Shown here in pieces: positions 35,788-46,965 of a DNA stretch of 64,000 nt (the stretch's first letter is position 1; each line of letters opens with the position of its first letter). This DNA comes from Burkholderiales bacterium GJ-E10. GTDB taxonomy: Bacteria > Pseudomonadota > Gammaproteobacteria > Burkholderiales > Burkholderiaceae_F. The notes below the pieces were generated by a model. That model had not been told where the DNA came from and searched no databases. It worked only from the letters and a program-made list of their open reading frames with translations. The stretch is taken from the NCBI GenBank assembly GCA_000828975.1, contig AP014683.1:635520-699519 (forward strand). The letters run 5' to 3'. A program made the position numbers and the translations under genes.

Positions 35788-36349
35788 CGACCTGGTTGAA
35801 CTGGGGGTCCTGTGCGGCCCCTACGGTGTGCGCGGCTGGGCGCATGTCCGGCCGTATTCGGCGGACGCGGAAGTGCTGCGCAGCGCGCGCCGCTGGTGGC
35901 TGGCCATGCCTCCGCAGCGGGGTGCGGGCGGGCCGGCAGACGCGGAGCCACGCGTGCCGGTGGCGGTGACCGGCGTACGGCGGCAAGGTGCCGAGCTGGT
36001 TGCGAAATGGCAGGGATGCGACGCTCCGGAAGCGGTGCAGGCCTTGCGCGGCGCGCGGGTCTTCGTGGCCCGCGCGGATTTCCCGGAACCGCCCGACGGG
36101 CAGGTATATTGGGTCGACCTGATCGGTGCGCAGGTGTTCAACCGCGAAGGACTGCGGCTCGGAACCGTCCTGCAGCTGCGGAACAACGGGGCGCATGACG
36201 TGCTGGAGGTGGATCCTTCCGCCGATCCGACCGGCGATCCCGCCGAAAAGAAGCTCCCGACGCGGTTGATCCCGATGGTCGACGCCTACGTCGACCGGGT
36301 CGACGTCGAAGCACGGCGGATCGACGTGGACTGGCAGCCGGACTGGTGA
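35756..36349 (+). CDS. rimM: 16S rRNA maturation factor RimM
   Basis: About 197 residues: an N-terminal RimM beta-barrel ([21 protein letters not shown]) and a C-terminal PRC-barrel ([21 protein letters not shown]... DVLEVD... [13 protein letters not shown]). It binds S19 and assists 30S head maturation. Non-ATG starts are the only options (GTG 35756, TTG 35759 or GTG 35768); all overlap the end of rpsP, pointing to translational coupling. Confidence 0.93.
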   Translation: MLCRVRPLRPDDLVELGVLCGPYGVRGWAHVRPYSADAEVLRSARRWWLAMPPQRGAGGPADAEPRVPVAVTGVRRQGAELVAKWQGCDAPEAVQALRGARVFVARADFPEPPDGQVYWVDLIGAQVFNREGLRLGTVLQLRNNGAHDVLEVDPSADPTGDPAEKKLPTRLIPMVDAYVDRVDVEARRIDVDWQPDW

Positions 36350-36350
36350 A

Positions 36351-37052
36351 ATGCGATTCGACGTCGTTACCTTGTTCCCCGAAATGTTCGCGGCGATCAC
36401 CGGGCACGGCGTCACCCGCCGCGCGCGGGAGCAGGGGGCCTGGCACCTGCGGACGTGGAATCCGCGCGACTTCACCACCGACGCACATCGGACGGTCGAT
36501 GACCGGCCGTTCGGCGGCGGACCCGGGATGGTGTTGATGGCCGAGCCGCTGGCGCAAAGCGTCGAGGCGGCGCGGACGGCGCAGGCGCAGGACGGAGGCC
36601 GGACCCTGGTCGCGGCGTTTTCCGCCGCCGGGACCCCGTTGCGCGATGCGCGCGTGCGGGAGCTGGCGGCGCAGGGGCAGGCGGGCTTGTCGCTGGTGCT
36701 GGTGTGCGGCCGGTATGAGGGAATCGACCAGCGGTTCCTCGACGCTTGCGTCGACGAGGAATGGTCGGTCGGGGATTTCGTGCTGTCGGGCGGCGAGATT
36801 GCGGCGATGGCGTTGATCGACGCGGTGGTGCGCCATCTGCCGGGGACGATGCGGCCGGAATCGGCGCAGGACGAGTCGTTCGCCGAGGGCCTGCTCGACG
36901 CGCCCCATTACACGCGGCCCGAGGTCTGGCGCGGACGCGAGGTGCCGCCGGTGTTGCTGTCCGGCCATCATGCCGACATCGCGCGCTGGCGCAAGGAGCA
37001 GGCGCTGGCCAGAACCCGCCGGATCCGGCCGGATTTGTTGCAGAATACGTAG
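36351..37052 (+). CDS. trmD: tRNA (guanine-N1)-methyltransferase
   Basis: 233-residue SPOUT methyltransferase that makes m1G37 in tRNAs. Signatures: [38 protein letters not shown] with the catalytic loop, and [14 protein letters not shown] forming the SAM trefoil knot. The ATG follows the rimM stop by one base. Confidence 0.97.
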   Translation: MRFDVVTLFPEMFAAITGHGVTRRAREQGAWHLRTWNPRDFTTDAHRTVDDRPFGGGPGMVLMAEPLAQSVEAARTAQAQDGGRTLVAAFSAAGTPLRDARVRELAAQGQAGLSLVLVCGRYEGIDQRFLDACVDEEWSVGDFVLSGGEIAAMALIDAVVRHLPGTMRPESAQDESFAEGLLDAPHYTRPEVWRGREVPPVLLSGHHADIARWRKEQALARTRRIRPDLLQNT

Positions 37053-37130
37053 TTTCGATGAACCCCATCCTCTGGGCGGTGCAAAACCCGATTCCGAATG
37101 CCGCCGCATGATGGTCTTAGGAGAGTGAAC

Positions 37131-37505
37131 GTGAACGTGATTGCGCAGTTGGAACAGGAAGAAATCGCACGCCTGACCGCGAACCGGTCGATCCCGGCAT
37201 TCGCCCCCGGCGATACGGTGATCGTCAGCGTCAACGTCGTCGAAGGTGCGCGCAAGCGCGTCCAGGCGTACGAAGGCGTCGTGATCGCCAAGCGCAACCG
37301 CGGCTTGAACAGCGCGTTCGTCGTGCGCAAGATCTCCAGCGGCGAAGGCGTGGAGCGGACGTTCCAGACGTACTCCCCGACGATCGCGTCCATCGAGGTC
37401 AAGCGCCGTGGCGACGTCCGCCGCGCCAAGCTCTACTACCTGCGCGAGCGCTCGGGCAAGTCGGCACGGATCCGCGAAAAGCTCCCGACGAAATCCGCTG
37501 AGTGA
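37131..37505 (+). CDS. rplS: 50S ribosomal protein L19
   Basis: 124-residue large-subunit protein with the family core [30 protein letters not shown] and the closing [18 protein letters not shown]. The start is the GTG at 37131, chosen because AGGAG is 7 bases upstream and the product then begins [15 protein letters not shown] as in relatives. Its stop overlaps the next gene's GTG. Confidence 0.96.
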   Translation: MNVIAQLEQEEIARLTANRSIPAFAPGDTVIVSVNVVEGARKRVQAYEGVVIAKRNRGLNSAFVVRKISSGEGVERTFQTYSPTIASIEVKRRGDVRRAKLYYLRERSGKSARIREKLPTKSAE

Positions 37506-38467
37506 GCTGGGCCGCCCTCGTCCTGACGCTGTTGCTGGAACAGGCGCGGGCGGTACCGCCCGCCAACCCCGTGTATGCAGGGGTGGAGGCCTGGGCCGAT
37601 CGCGTTGCGCGCAACTACAATGCCGGCAAGGTCCGGCATGGTGTCTACGGGTGGATCCTGGTGGTGGGCGTGGCGACCGCGCTCGCCATCGCCGGGTTTC
37701 AACTCGCGCGTTGGGGAGGGTGGATCCCCGCGCTGGCGGTCAACGTGGCGGTGCTGTTCTTCACCCTCGGATTCCGCCAGTTCAGTCATCCGATCACCGC
37801 GATCCAGCGGGCCCTGCAGGAGGGGGACCTCGCCGAGGCCCGGCGCCTCTTTCTGGAGTGGCGGCGCGAGGTCGACCCCGACTTCGACCCGACCGACGTC
37901 GACGACACCGAGATCGTGCGCAAGTCGATGGAGTTCGGCTTGCTCGCTGCGCATCGGCACGTCTTCGGCGTGCTGTTCTGGTTTCTCGTATTGCCCGGAC
38001 CCTCCGGTGCCGTGCTCTATCGCCTGAGCGAATTCGTCGCCCGGCGCTGGAACCGCCTGCCGGCCTCCACGGATTTCGATCTGCCGCCGGACCGCTTCGG
38101 CGCGTTTGCGCGGCGCGCCTTTGCATGGATCGACTGGCTGCCGGCGCGCCTGACCGCGCTGGGGTTCGCCATCGTCGGCGATTTTGAAGGGGCGGCCTAT
38201 TGCTGGCGCGAGGCGTCGGTGGGCGGCCAGCCGGCCTGGGAGTCGGATCGCGTCCTGATTCTTGCCGCGGCGAGCGGTGCGCTGGGCGTGCGCGTGCTGG
38301 GCGGAACCGACTCCGCGCGCATGTCTCGTCGCGAGGGGGCCGATTCGGCATGGCTGGTCGAGCCGACTCCGCAGGCCCTGCAGTCGGCGGTCGGACTGGC
38401 CTGGCGCGCGATGATCCTCTGGTTGCTGCTGTTGCTCCTGGTCACCGTCGCGGCGACCGTGGCGTAG
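37502..38467 (+). CDS. CobD/CbiB-family membrane protein (AmpE-like)
   Basis: 321-residue inner-membrane protein with about four helices, in the CobD/CbiB superfamily that includes AmpE. Conserved features are the opening LVLTLLLEQ, the [24 protein letters not shown] helix and the [23 protein letters not shown] block. No cobalamin genes are near, so a cobinamide synthase role is unlikely; the position after rplS suggests a lineage-specific envelope function. It starts at a GTG overlapping the rplS stop and ends convergently, overlapping rsgA by 26 bases. Confidence 0.8.
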   Translation: MSWAALVLTLLLEQARAVPPANPVYAGVEAWADRVARNYNAGKVRHGVYGWILVVGVATALAIAGFQLARWGGWIPALAVNVAVLFFTLGFRQFSHPITAIQRALQEGDLAEARRLFLEWRREVDPDFDPTDVDDTEIVRKSMEFGLLAAHRHVFGVLFWFLVLPGPSGAVLYRLSEFVARRWNRLPASTDFDLPPDRFGAFARRAFAWIDWLPARLTALGFAIVGDFEGAAYCWREASVGGQPAWESDRVLILAAASGALGVRVLGGTDSARMSRREGADSAWLVEPTPQALQSAVGLAWRAMILWLLLLLLVTVAATVA

Positions 38468-39332
38468 ATTCCCGTTCGTCCAATAGCCGCCGGTAGAACG
38501 CGTGGCGTTCGGGGGCGATGGTCCCGGCGGCGAGCGCGGACCGGATCCGGCAGTCCGGCTCTTCGAGATGGCGGCAATCGGCGAAGCGGCAGGCGCCGGG
38601 CGCAGCGGCGAAATCCGGCATCCATTCCGGTAGCTCGGCGACATTCAGGTGGTGCAGTCCGAACGACTGGAATCCCGGGGAATCGATCAAGGCCCCATCG
38701 TCCCCATATGGGTACCAGCGCGTTGCGGTGGTGGTCTGTTTGCCTTGACCGCTGCGCTGCGACAGTTCGCCGACGCGCAGACGTTCCCCGAGCAGCAAGG
38801 ACAGCAGGCTCGATTTTCCGACCCCCGAATGACCCACGAACAACGTTACCCGGCCGCGGCATTCCCGGTCCAGGGCGTCGTACGCCTCGGCGGGCTGCGT
38901 CTTGGCCGAGACGCACAAGCCGCGCGCGCCCAGCGCGCACGCTGCGTCGAAGACCGTCCGCGCCGTCGGGGATTCGATGTCGATCTTGTTGAGCACGAGC
39001 AGGGCGTCGACGTCCGCCGCCGCGCAGGCCAGCATCGCGCGCCACAGAAACTCGCGCTGCGGCGCGGGTTGCGGGGCGAAGACGATCGCCACCTGGTCGA
39101 CGTTGGCGGCCAGCGGCTTGGTGCGTTCGACGTCCTCGCGGTAGAGGAGGTTCCGCCGCGGTTCGATCGCTTCGATCGCGGCGCTGCCGTGGTGCAGGGT
39201 GTAGGACACCCGGTCGCCGACGACCGCGTCGAGCCGCTTGCCGCGGCGGACGGCCTCGTATTCATGGCCGTCGTCCGTGGCGATGATCGAGTGCTGGCCG
39301 AAGCGGGCGATGATCCGACCGAGTTCGGGCAT
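38442..39332 (-). CDS. rsgA: Ribosome small-subunit GTPase RsgA
   Basis: 296-residue circularly permuted GTPase for late 30S assembly. An OB-fold (RIIARFGQHSIIATDDGHEYEAVRRGKRL) precedes the G4 motif LNKID, then G1 GHSGVGKSSL, G3 DSPG and a C-terminal zinc module (CRFADCRHLEEPDC). Its ATG shares one base with the M48 peptidase stop (TGATG). Confidence 0.95.
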   Translation of the reverse strand: MPELGRIIARFGQHSIIATDDGHEYEAVRRGKRLDAVVGDRVSYTLHHGSAAIEAIEPRRNLLYREDVERTKPLAANVDQVAIVFAPQPAPQREFLWRAMLACAAADVDALLVLNKIDIESPTARTVFDAACALGARGLCVSAKTQPAEAYDALDRECRGRVTLFVGHSGVGKSSLLSLLLGERLRVGELSQRSGQGKQTTTATRWYPYGDDGALIDSPGFQSFGLHHLNVAELPEWMPDFAAAPGACRFADCRHLEEPDCRIRSALAAGTIAPERHAFYRRLLDERESTPRSPRR

Positions 39333-40642
39333 CAGAAAGGTCCCATTCCGGATTGCCGGGGGTCGCGATCCATGCCGTCCGCCGCAAGCCGCCCGATCCG
39401 CGCCGCGGCCGGGGGATGCGAGTCGTAGAACAGGGAGTGCAGCGGATCGGGTGTCAGCGTCGCAGCATTGTCCTGGTAGAGCTTGACCAGGGCGCGCACC
39501 AGCGCCGCCGCCGACGCGTTTGCCGCCGCAAAGGCGTCGGCCTCGAACTCGTGCCGGCGCGAGTAGGCGCTGCGGACCGGCGCCAGGAACAAGGCAAACC
39601 ACGGAACGACGAGCACGAACAGGACCAGCGCGAGCCCGTCGTGGGCCGCATCCGCCCCGTGCGGCGCGACCGGAACGCCCAGCGCGGCATAGAACCAGTC
39701 CTGGCGGGTCAGCCAGCCGAGCAGCGCCAGGCCGAACAGGCTGGAGAGCATCCCGGCGATCATCCGCTTGCGGACATGGTGGAGGCGGAAGTGTCCGAGT
39801 TCGTGCGCGAGCACCGCTTCGACCTCGTCCGGCTGCAGCCGCTCGATCAAGGTGTCGTAGAACACGATGCGCCGCGCCCCGCCCAGGCCGGCGAAATAGG
39901 CGTTGCCATGGCTGGATCGCCGCGAGCCGTCCATCGTGTACACGCCGTTGCTGCGGAAGCCGGTGCGCGCCAGCAGGGCGCCGATGCGATCGAGCAGGGG
40001 GCCGTCGGGCAGCGGCGTGAAACGATTGAAGATGGGCGCGATCCAGCGCGGGTAGGCGGCGGTCAGGGCGAACGTGAACGTCGTCCAGACCGCCCAGGCG
40101 GCGAGCCACCACCAGGGCCCGGCGCTGCGCATGCAGGCCAGGACCACCGCGGCGAGCGGCAGCCCGAGCGCGACCGCGAGCAGGGCCGTCTTGAGCGCGT
40201 CGAGGGCGAACATGCCCGGGGTCATGCGGTTGAAGCCGAAACGCTGTTCGAGGCGGAATTGGCGGAACCACTCCAGCGGCAGGTCGGCGATCGCAATCAG
40301 GGTGAAGATCGCGCCGACGAGCGCCAGTTCGCCGGCAAACCCGGTACCCAGGCGCGCATCGAGGGCATCGCGCACGAAACGGATGCCGCCGCCCCAGGTC
40401 AGCAGCGTGAAGAGCAGGCCTTCGCCGAGCATCTCGACGATGGCGAATTGCTGCTTCGCGATCGTATAGCGCGCTGCGCGGGCATGCTCTTCGGGCCGGA
40501 TGGCGGCGGCGAACGCCGCCGGAACCGTGTCCGCGTGGCCGGATACGAAGCGGATCTGCCGCGTCGACAGCCACAGCCGCAGGGCGAGATTCGCCGCGAC
40601 GGCGGCAACGATGATCCAGGTGGCGGACAGGGCGGACGGCAC
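39332..40642 (-). CDS. M48-family Ste24-like membrane metallopeptidase
   Basis: 436-residue membrane zinc protease. The active site is [13 protein letters not shown] (HExxH), the third ligand lies in [12 protein letters not shown], and several hydrophobic helices flank the catalytic part. The N-terminal CAAX-prenyl-protease-1 region ([12 protein letters not shown]...) matches Ste24 homologues. It probably degrades misfolded membrane proteins. Divergent from orn. Confidence 0.92.
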   Translation of the reverse strand: MPSALSATWIIVAAVAANLALRLWLSTRQIRFVSGHADTVPAAFAAAIRPEEHARAARYTIAKQQFAIVEMLGEGLLFTLLTWGGGIRFVRDALDARLGTGFAGELALVGAIFTLIAIADLPLEWFRQFRLEQRFGFNRMTPGMFALDALKTALLAVALGLPLAAVVLACMRSAGPWWWLAAWAVWTTFTFALTAAYPRWIAPIFNRFTPLPDGPLLDRIGALLARTGFRSNGVYTMDGSRRSSHGNAYFAGLGGARRIVFYDTLIERLQPDEVEAVLAHELGHFRLHHVRKRMIAGMLSSLFGLALLGWLTRQDWFYAALGVPVAPHGADAAHDGLALVLFVLVVPWFALFLAPVRSAYSRRHEFEADAFAAANASAAALVRALVKLYQDNAATLTPDPLHSLFYDSHPPAAARIGRLAADGMDRDPRQSGMGPF

Positions 40643-40719
40643 GCAGAGGGCGCGGAGCGGATGGGCGGGTGGGCTATGCGAAAATCGCCGGGATCAAAAC
40701 CCGACACGATGAAAATTAT

Positions 40720-41313
40720 ATGGCACAGGATTCCCCGGCCGCTCCCGAGGCGGCTGCGCAGACGTACGACGACAACCGGCTGATCTGGATCGACATGGAG
40801 ATGAGCGGCCTGAGCCCCGACTCCGATCGCATTCTCGAGATTGCCGTGGTCGTCACCGACGCCGAACTGCGCACCGTCGCCGAAGGACCGGTGGTCGTCG
40901 TGCACCAGTCCGACGCCGTCCTGGATGGCATGGATGCCTGGAACAAGGGAACCCATGGCCGCTCGGGCCTCATCGAGCGGGTCCGCCAGTCCACGGTCGA
41001 CGATGCCGCTGCGGAGAACGATGTGCTGGCGTTCCTGGCGCGCTACGTGCGGCCGGGAAAATCGCCGATGTGCGGCAACTCGATCTGCCAGGACCGGCGC
41101 TTCCTCGCGCGCTGGATGCCGCGCCTGGAAGCCTTTTTCCACTACCGGAACCTCGACGTCAGCACGCTCAAGGAACTCGCGCGGCGCTGGAATCCCGAGG
41201 TCTATCGCAGCTTCGAGAAGAAGAGCCGGCACGAGGCGCTGGCCGACGTCTACGAATCGATCGACGAACTGCGGCATTACCGGACGCGGTGGATCGAAGC
41301 GCCGGCGGCTTGA
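40720..41313 (+). CDS. orn: Oligoribonuclease
   Basis: 197-residue DEDDh 3'-5' exonuclease that degrades 2-5 nt RNAs, including pGpG from cyclic di-GMP turnover. Active-site residues: Asp/Glu in WIDMEMSGL, Asp in CQDRRFL, His/Asp in SRHEALADV. An N-terminal Ala/Pro-rich extension of about 18 residues precedes the core. The ATG at 40720 is preferred though the ribosome binding site is weak. Confidence 0.95.
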   Translation: MAQDSPAAPEAAAQTYDDNRLIWIDMEMSGLSPDSDRILEIAVVVTDAELRTVAEGPVVVVHQSDAVLDGMDAWNKGTHGRSGLIERVRQSTVDDAAAENDVLAFLARYVRPGKSPMCGNSICQDRRFLARWMPRLEAFFHYRNLDVSTLKELARRWNPEVYRSFEKKSRHEALADVYESIDELRHYRTRWIEAPAA

Positions 41314-41356
41314 CGGACCGGCGGCAACGCCGGAGCGCCCCGGCCGATGATCGCGG

Positions 41357-41974
41357 ATGATCGTGCGGCGGCGGATGGCCGGATTCCGCGGTGATGCCGA
41401 CGGTGCGGAGCGCGGCGGCGTCCGGGGTCCGGTGCTCCCGGACGTCCTGGCGCCCGATCTGGACGTCGTTTTCTGCGGCACCGCCGTCGGTGAGGCCTCC
41501 GCCCGCGCGGGTGCCTATTACGCCGGGCCGGGAAATCGCTTCTGGCCGGCGCTGTATGAAGCCGGATTCACTCCCGTCCGGCTGAAGCCGCAGGAGTATC
41601 GCCAGCTGCTCGACTATCGCATCGGGCTGACCGATCTGGCGAAGCGGATTGCCGGCAACGACGTGATTCTTTCCCGGGCCGATTTCGACTGCGATGGGTT
41701 GCGGCAGCGGATCGAACGAGTCCGTCCGCGCATCCTGGCCTTCACGTGCAAGCGCGCGGCGCAGGAGTTCACCGGCCTGCGGCGCCTCGATTACGGCCCC
41801 CTCGGGATCGCCGCGTTCCCGGAAACCCGGATCTTCGTGCTGCCGTCGCCATCTGGATCGGCTTGCCGGTATTGGCACATCGAGCCGTGGAAGGAACTCA
41901 AACGTTTGGTGGATCGTCCCGACGACGCACGGCTGGTCCCCCCGCCCGGAGTCGAACCGGGATCTCACGCTTAG
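41357..41974 (+). CDS. mug: Mug-like G/U(T) mismatch DNA glycosylase
   Basis: About 205 residues with the Mug/TDG uracil-glycosylase fold. The substrate pocket appears as VVFCGTAVGEASARAGAYYAGPGNRFWPALYEAG; the family's GINPG becomes CGTAVG. RIGLTDLAKR and FVLPSPSGSA are the other conserved blocks. The reading frame ends only after entering the oppositely oriented tRNA-Arg gene by about 41 bases. The start is uncertain; no clear ribosome binding site is seen. Confidence 0.8.
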   Translation: MIVRRRMAGFRGDADGAERGGVRGPVLPDVLAPDLDVVFCGTAVGEASARAGAYYAGPGNRFWPALYEAGFTPVRLKPQEYRQLLDYRIGLTDLAKRIAGNDVILSRADFDCDGLRQRIERVRPRILAFTCKRAAQEFTGLRRLDYGPLGIAAFPETRIFVLPSPSGSACRYWHIEPWKELKRLVDRPDDARLVPPPGVEPGSHA

Positions 41975-42008
41975 GAGGCGCGTGCACTATCCATTGTGCT
42001 ACGGGGAG
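41934..42008 (-). tRNA. tRNA-Arg (anticodon CCT), CCA encoded
   Basis: Folds by hand as a standard cloverleaf on the minus strand. Acceptor CTCCCCG/CGGGGGG, D-stem GCAC/GTGC with AATGGATA loop, anticodon stem CGCGC/GCGTG with loop CTCCTAA (anticodon CCT), T-stem CCCGG/CCGGG with TTCGACT loop, discriminator A and encoded CCA. It overlaps the 3' end of the mug-like gene on the other strand. Confidence 0.93.
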
Positions 42009-42125
42009 CGCGGGCGGGTGAGTATACGGCGCCGGGTGTGCGGCCGGACATGTCACATTGCTGCCAAATCGAGCAGGCCAGTACATCCCGCATGAATGCA
42101 CGGGTTTTTGGCGACGGTGACATCG

Positions 42126-42148
42126 TTATCCACATTCTCTGTGGATAA
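42126..42148. promoter_or_regulatory. Inverted pair of consensus DnaA boxes upstream of parE
   Basis: TTATCCACA (42126-42134), five bases, then TGTGGATAA (42140-42148): two perfect consensus DnaA boxes facing each other, ending 10 bases before the parE ATG. Such a pair could let DnaA control parE, or act as a 9-bp hairpin in the leader. Confidence 0.6.
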
Positions 42149-42158
42149 AATCCGGGGC

Positions 42159-44163
<2,005 letters not shown>

Positions 44164-44171
<8 letters not shown>

Positions 44172-44250
44172 TCCGGCAGCGAATCTCGCGAAGCCCTTGA
44201 TTTTCAAGGGAAAATCGCAAATCCCAAAATTTCGCTCTACGATTTTGTAA
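44164..44250 (+). pseudogene. Probable parC remnant truncated at the element junction
   Basis: An ATG inside the parE stop (ATGTCTGA) opens a 28-residue frame, MSDPAANLAKPLIF and onward, that stops at 44250. In related bacteria parC commonly starts here, overlapping parE. The frame never reaches topoisomerase IV A sequence, and unrelated leftward genes begin at once. The first few codons are taken as the broken 5' end of parC; the identity is inferred from position, not from conserved ParC motifs. Confidence 0.45.
44194..44210. repeat. CCCTTGA/TCAAGGG palindrome at the junction
   Basis: Perfect 7-bp inverted repeat with TTT spacer, located within 25-40 bases of the parE stop where chromosomal coding ends. 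It is a candidate recombination core or a transcription stop; no second copy is visible because the element's other end is outside the window. Confidence 0.4.
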
Positions 44251-44256
44251 TCATTT

Positions 44257-44282
44257 GAAACGGGGATGCGCAGCCCCGTTTC
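44257..44282 (-). terminator. Terminator of the leftward gene cluster
   Basis: Stem GAAACGGGG/CCCCGTTTC with an 8-base loop, 3 bases past the stop of the last leftward gene. It separates the plasmid-like cluster from parE. Confidence 0.65.
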
Positions 44283-44284
44283 AC

Positions 44285-44758
44285 TCAGCGATCCGCACCG
44301 AGCGCCGCGCGCCATGCCTGGGACTGGGCCGGCAGCAGCACCTCGCCCGCCTCTTCCCTCTCCCTCAGTGCGGCCGCCCAGGAAATCCCGGACGGCCTTT
44401 TCTTTGAGTTATGGAGGCGCCGCCAGGCCAAAAATTCACGATACGCGGCCGAGTCCGGCGTCGCCGGCCGCACCTGGTCCAGCCGCACCGCCGCGGCCAT
44501 GTCGGCCTGCGCCCGCGCGCGCCGCGCCGCACCCTCGTCCCGCAATTGAAGGGCCGCCGCGCGGATTTCTGGGGGAGTTGGGAGTTTGGGGTTGGTCTTG
44601 TTCCACCTGTCCAAGGAATCCACAACCAGTTCCACGGGCAGGTCTTTTAAAGGGATAAACCACCCCTTGAGCCCCGACCCCTCGGGCGGGCGGGCGTTCC
44701 GCGCCCCCCAAACCTCAGCCAGTCTTTCTTTGAGAACTTCTAAGTCTTGAGGAATCAT
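44285..44758 (-). CDS. Hypothetical protein, last gene of leftward cluster
   Basis: 157-residue soluble protein of unknown function. From the ATG at 44758, which overlaps the upstream stop (ATGA) and has GAGGTG before it, the product begins MIPQDLEVLKERLAEVWG and contains LPTPPEIRAAALQLRDE. The layout recalls small phage/plasmid replication accessory proteins, but no catalytic motif is visible. Coupled to the winged-helix gene upstream. GTG at 44767 is an alternative start. Confidence 0.6.
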   Translation of the reverse strand: MIPQDLEVLKERLAEVWGARNARPPEGSGLKGWFIPLKDLPVELVVDSLDRWNKTNPKLPTPPEIRAAALQLRDEGAARRARAQADMAAAVRLDQVRPATPDSAAYREFLAWRRLHNSKKRPSGISWAAALREREEAGEVLLPAQSQAWRAALGADR

Positions 44759-45369
44759 ACCTGGCACCTCGGATCGTCGATAATGGATTGCAGGAGGTCG
44801 CCGGGAGCGTTCCGCGCCCGACCTTTTTTGGGCTTGTCCTTAAGAAATCCGAGGATGTACGCTCGCGGGTCGGCCGCGCCGGCCGAGGCCCGGATGGAAT
44901 CTAGAACCACATCCCGGTCCCAGCTTTTTAGAAGGGACCCAAGAAACGCCCGGGCCGTGCCGCTTGCCAGGCCCGCATCCCTCAGTATCTGCACCCCCAA
45001 ACCCCATAGATCCCCTTCATCCTCGACCGGCGCCGGCGCGGGGGACTTGGGGGCGCGCCGAGCCTCGGCCTCAGTCTCAGACTCCAAAGGAGGGAGGGAA
45101 AGGAGATAGATGTTCGGCAGGTCTCGGCCCTGTGCGTCTCGACGCCGCTCCACACTCAGCAGCCCCGCCTCGGTCAAGTCCCGCAAAGCGGCCTTTACTG
45201 AGCTTTCACTAAGTCCGCAGTCTGCCGCAGTCCTTTCATGTCCCGGCCAGCATCGCCCCTCTGGGTCAGCCCGATCGGCCATCTTCAACAAGACCAGCTT
45301 GCCCGACGGGCTCGGGATCCTGCCGGCGGAGACGATTCCCCAGGCCCAGGCGGCGGCGCGCGCGCTCAT
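44755..45369 (-). CDS. Winged-helix protein, possible replication initiator-type
   Basis: 204 residues. The N-terminal half is a helix_turn_helix_36-like winged helix (GRCWPGHERTAADCGLSESSVKAALRDLTEAGLLSVERR). An Ala/Pro/Glu-rich linker leads to a small helical C-terminal domain (GVQILRDAGLASGTARAFLGSLLKSW). This two-part plan is common in phage and plasmid replication proteins. The ATG overlaps the upstream stop. A transcription-factor role is the alternative. Confidence 0.65.
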   Translation of the reverse strand: MSARAAAWAWGIVSAGRIPSPSGKLVLLKMADRADPEGRCWPGHERTAADCGLSESSVKAALRDLTEAGLLSVERRRDAQGRDLPNIYLLSLPPLESETEAEARRAPKSPAPAPVEDEGDLWGLGVQILRDAGLASGTARAFLGSLLKSWDRDVVLDSIRASAGAADPRAYILGFLKDKPKKGRARNAPGDLLQSIIDDPRCQV

Positions 45370-46064
45370 GCCTCACCCCCTTCCCCATCAAAAAGCCCCG
45401 CCTGTTTCCATTTGTGTGAGGTCGGTTTCGGCCGTTTTTTCCCGCCATTTGGCACGGGGTCGCACATCAGCAACTCTTCCCTCAGTACCCTCAGAATTTC
45501 GGCCTTGCGGCGCGCGCAGGCGCGCTTGCTGGTGCCCTCTCCCAGCATCGGCCAGCGTTCGGCCGTGAATTCCCCCGGCGGCGCGCGGCGAATTTCGGAG
45601 ATTTTGTCCCTCACTTGTTTGTGAGTGAGTTCCTTTTTCTCAGCGCCGGCGGCCGCCTCCCTGGCAATCACCAGGTCGCAGGGGTCGGCGCCGAACCGCT
45701 CTCCGTCTCCAAACTGGACTTCCTGCCACTCTTCTTTGATGTCGAACTCACTGACTGTATCAAGCCGATCTGACCAATACTCATTAGTGGCGGCCCAGGA
45801 CTTTTTCCACCCGGCGCCGCGCGCCTTGCGGTCATGGCTGTCCTCCCTCCGCGCCAGCCGATGGCGGGCCATCAGGAGGGCATCGGCGAGCGGGGATGTG
45901 CCCCATCGTCCGCCGCGCCCGTCGAGGTCCGACTCCAGAATCACCTCAGATGCCAGCAGCCGGGCGACGCCCCGGCCGCGCAGCATGGCGCTGGCGTACG
46001 CCCAAATCTCGACGGGGCTGCAGTCCCGCAAGGGCTTGTTTGCGTTCGGGGGGTCATGCTGCAC
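45366..46064 (-). CDS. Hypothetical protein of leftward cluster
   Basis: 232-residue soluble, highly charged protein with no recognised domain. It begins MQHDPPNANKPLRDCSPVEIWAY from a GTG overlapping the end of the AlpA-like gene by 11 bases. A Lys/Arg-rich C-terminus (GGKKRPKPTSHKWKQAGLF) suggests nucleic-acid contact. The tight overlaps on both sides show operon membership. Function not assigned. Confidence 0.6.
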   Translation of the reverse strand: MQHDPPNANKPLRDCSPVEIWAYASAMLRGRGVARLLASEVILESDLDGRGGRWGTSPLADALLMARHRLARREDSHDRKARGAGWKKSWAATNEYWSDRLDTVSEFDIKEEWQEVQFGDGERFGADPCDLVIAREAAAGAEKKELTHKQVRDKISEIRRAPPGEFTAERWPMLGEGTSKRACARRKAEILRVLREELLMCDPVPNGGKKRPKPTSHKWKQAGLFDGEGGEA

Positions 46065-46263
46065 CCCCTATTTTTTTCGGGGCGCGCCGGGTCCCCTCGC
46101 GGCAAATTCGATCGATTTCATCGGCCGGGTAACGAACTAAGTTCCCAATTTTTACAAAGGGAACTAACCCAGCCATGCGCAAGTTATAGAGGTGCTGGCG
46201 GCTGCAATTCATGCGCCGCTGAACCTCCGGATCGTCGATTAGTACCAATGAAGTATCGCTCAT
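46054..46263 (-). CDS. AlpA/excisionase-like DNA-binding protein
   Basis: 69-residue protein with a MerR-like helix-turn-helix typical of AlpA regulators and excisionases: DDPEVQRRMNCSRQHLYNLRMAGLVPFVKIGNLVRYPADEIDRI. GGGGACGAA precedes the ATG. Being first in the leftward cluster, it may regulate that operon or act as a recombination directionality factor, although no integrase is visible in the window. Confidence 0.78.
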   Translation of the reverse strand: MSDTSLVLIDDPEVQRRMNCSRQHLYNLRMAGLVPFVKIGNLVRYPADEIDRICREGTRRAPKKIGGAA

Positions 46264-46435
46264 TTCGTCCCCAGTAACAACTAAGCTAGGAAGACGGCCG
46301 CGAATTGTTTTTTTGGTTTTTGCGGCGGTGGCGCGCGGGGCGGGGGATTGCTCGGCCGAAACGCAAACGGCCGCCCTGCGCTCGGCGCGCGGGCAGCTAA
46401 CTAAAAACTACTTGGAAGTTAGATCGCGCCCGCGC

Positions 46436-46840
46436 TCAGCCGCAGGCGACAAACGGGCGCTGCGCGAGCAGCCGCGGGGTGAGTGTGAGTGCAGGGAGGC
46501 CGGCGCCGTGGGCGGCCGATTGGAGATCCAGGTTCGGCGCCACGAGCGCCCGCAGGCGTTCGAGATCCTGAATCCGGATCTCGATCTCGATCTCATCATC
46601 AGCCTCGATGAGATCGAGGGGGCGAGGGAGGTACCTGCAGTCGAGGCCGGCGATGTCTTTCAGGATGGCGCAGCGCCTAGAAAAGAGATCGCTGCCCGCG
46701 ACCGCCGCCCCAAAACCCAGGTCCCGCAGCTCCTGTTCCTCATATTTGAGGTACCGCAGGCGAGCGCTATCAAAGTCCTGCTGGGGGGTGAATCCCCGGC
46801 AGGTCCGGCGCATGGGTTTTGGTTGGGAGAGAGCAGCCAT
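46436..46840 (-). CDS. Hypothetical protein (weakly supported)
   Basis: 134-residue reading, MAALSQPKPMRRTCRGFTPQ and onward, with a plausible amphipathic middle (YLKYEEQELRDLG, LIEADDEIEIEIRIQDLERLRAL). No clear ribosome binding site and no known family. The IS66 left end lies about 80 bases upstream and may have separated it from its promoter. The antisense frame in the same place has less protein-like composition. Confidence 0.4.
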   Translation of the reverse strand: MAALSQPKPMRRTCRGFTPQQDFDSARLRYLKYEEQELRDLGFGAAVAGSDLFSRRCAILKDIAGLDCRYLPRPLDLIEADDEIEIEIRIQDLERLRALVAPNLDLQSAAHGAGLPALTLTPRLLAQRPFVACG

Positions 46841-46965
46841 GATCAAATTATGACCACGGCCGAAAATTTTGTCAAGCTAAATCCGAGCGTCCGCACATCA
46901 TGTTACCATTTTCTTTTTGTAACTGTCCGGGAATCGGCGTTCCTTGACGACGCGGGGGGATTGGG

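Noticed and set aside
44191-44282. dif-like or tRNA-type attachment site at the parE junction
   Set aside because: The palindrome does not match a XerCD dif core or a tRNA 3' end, so it is kept only as an unassigned repeat.
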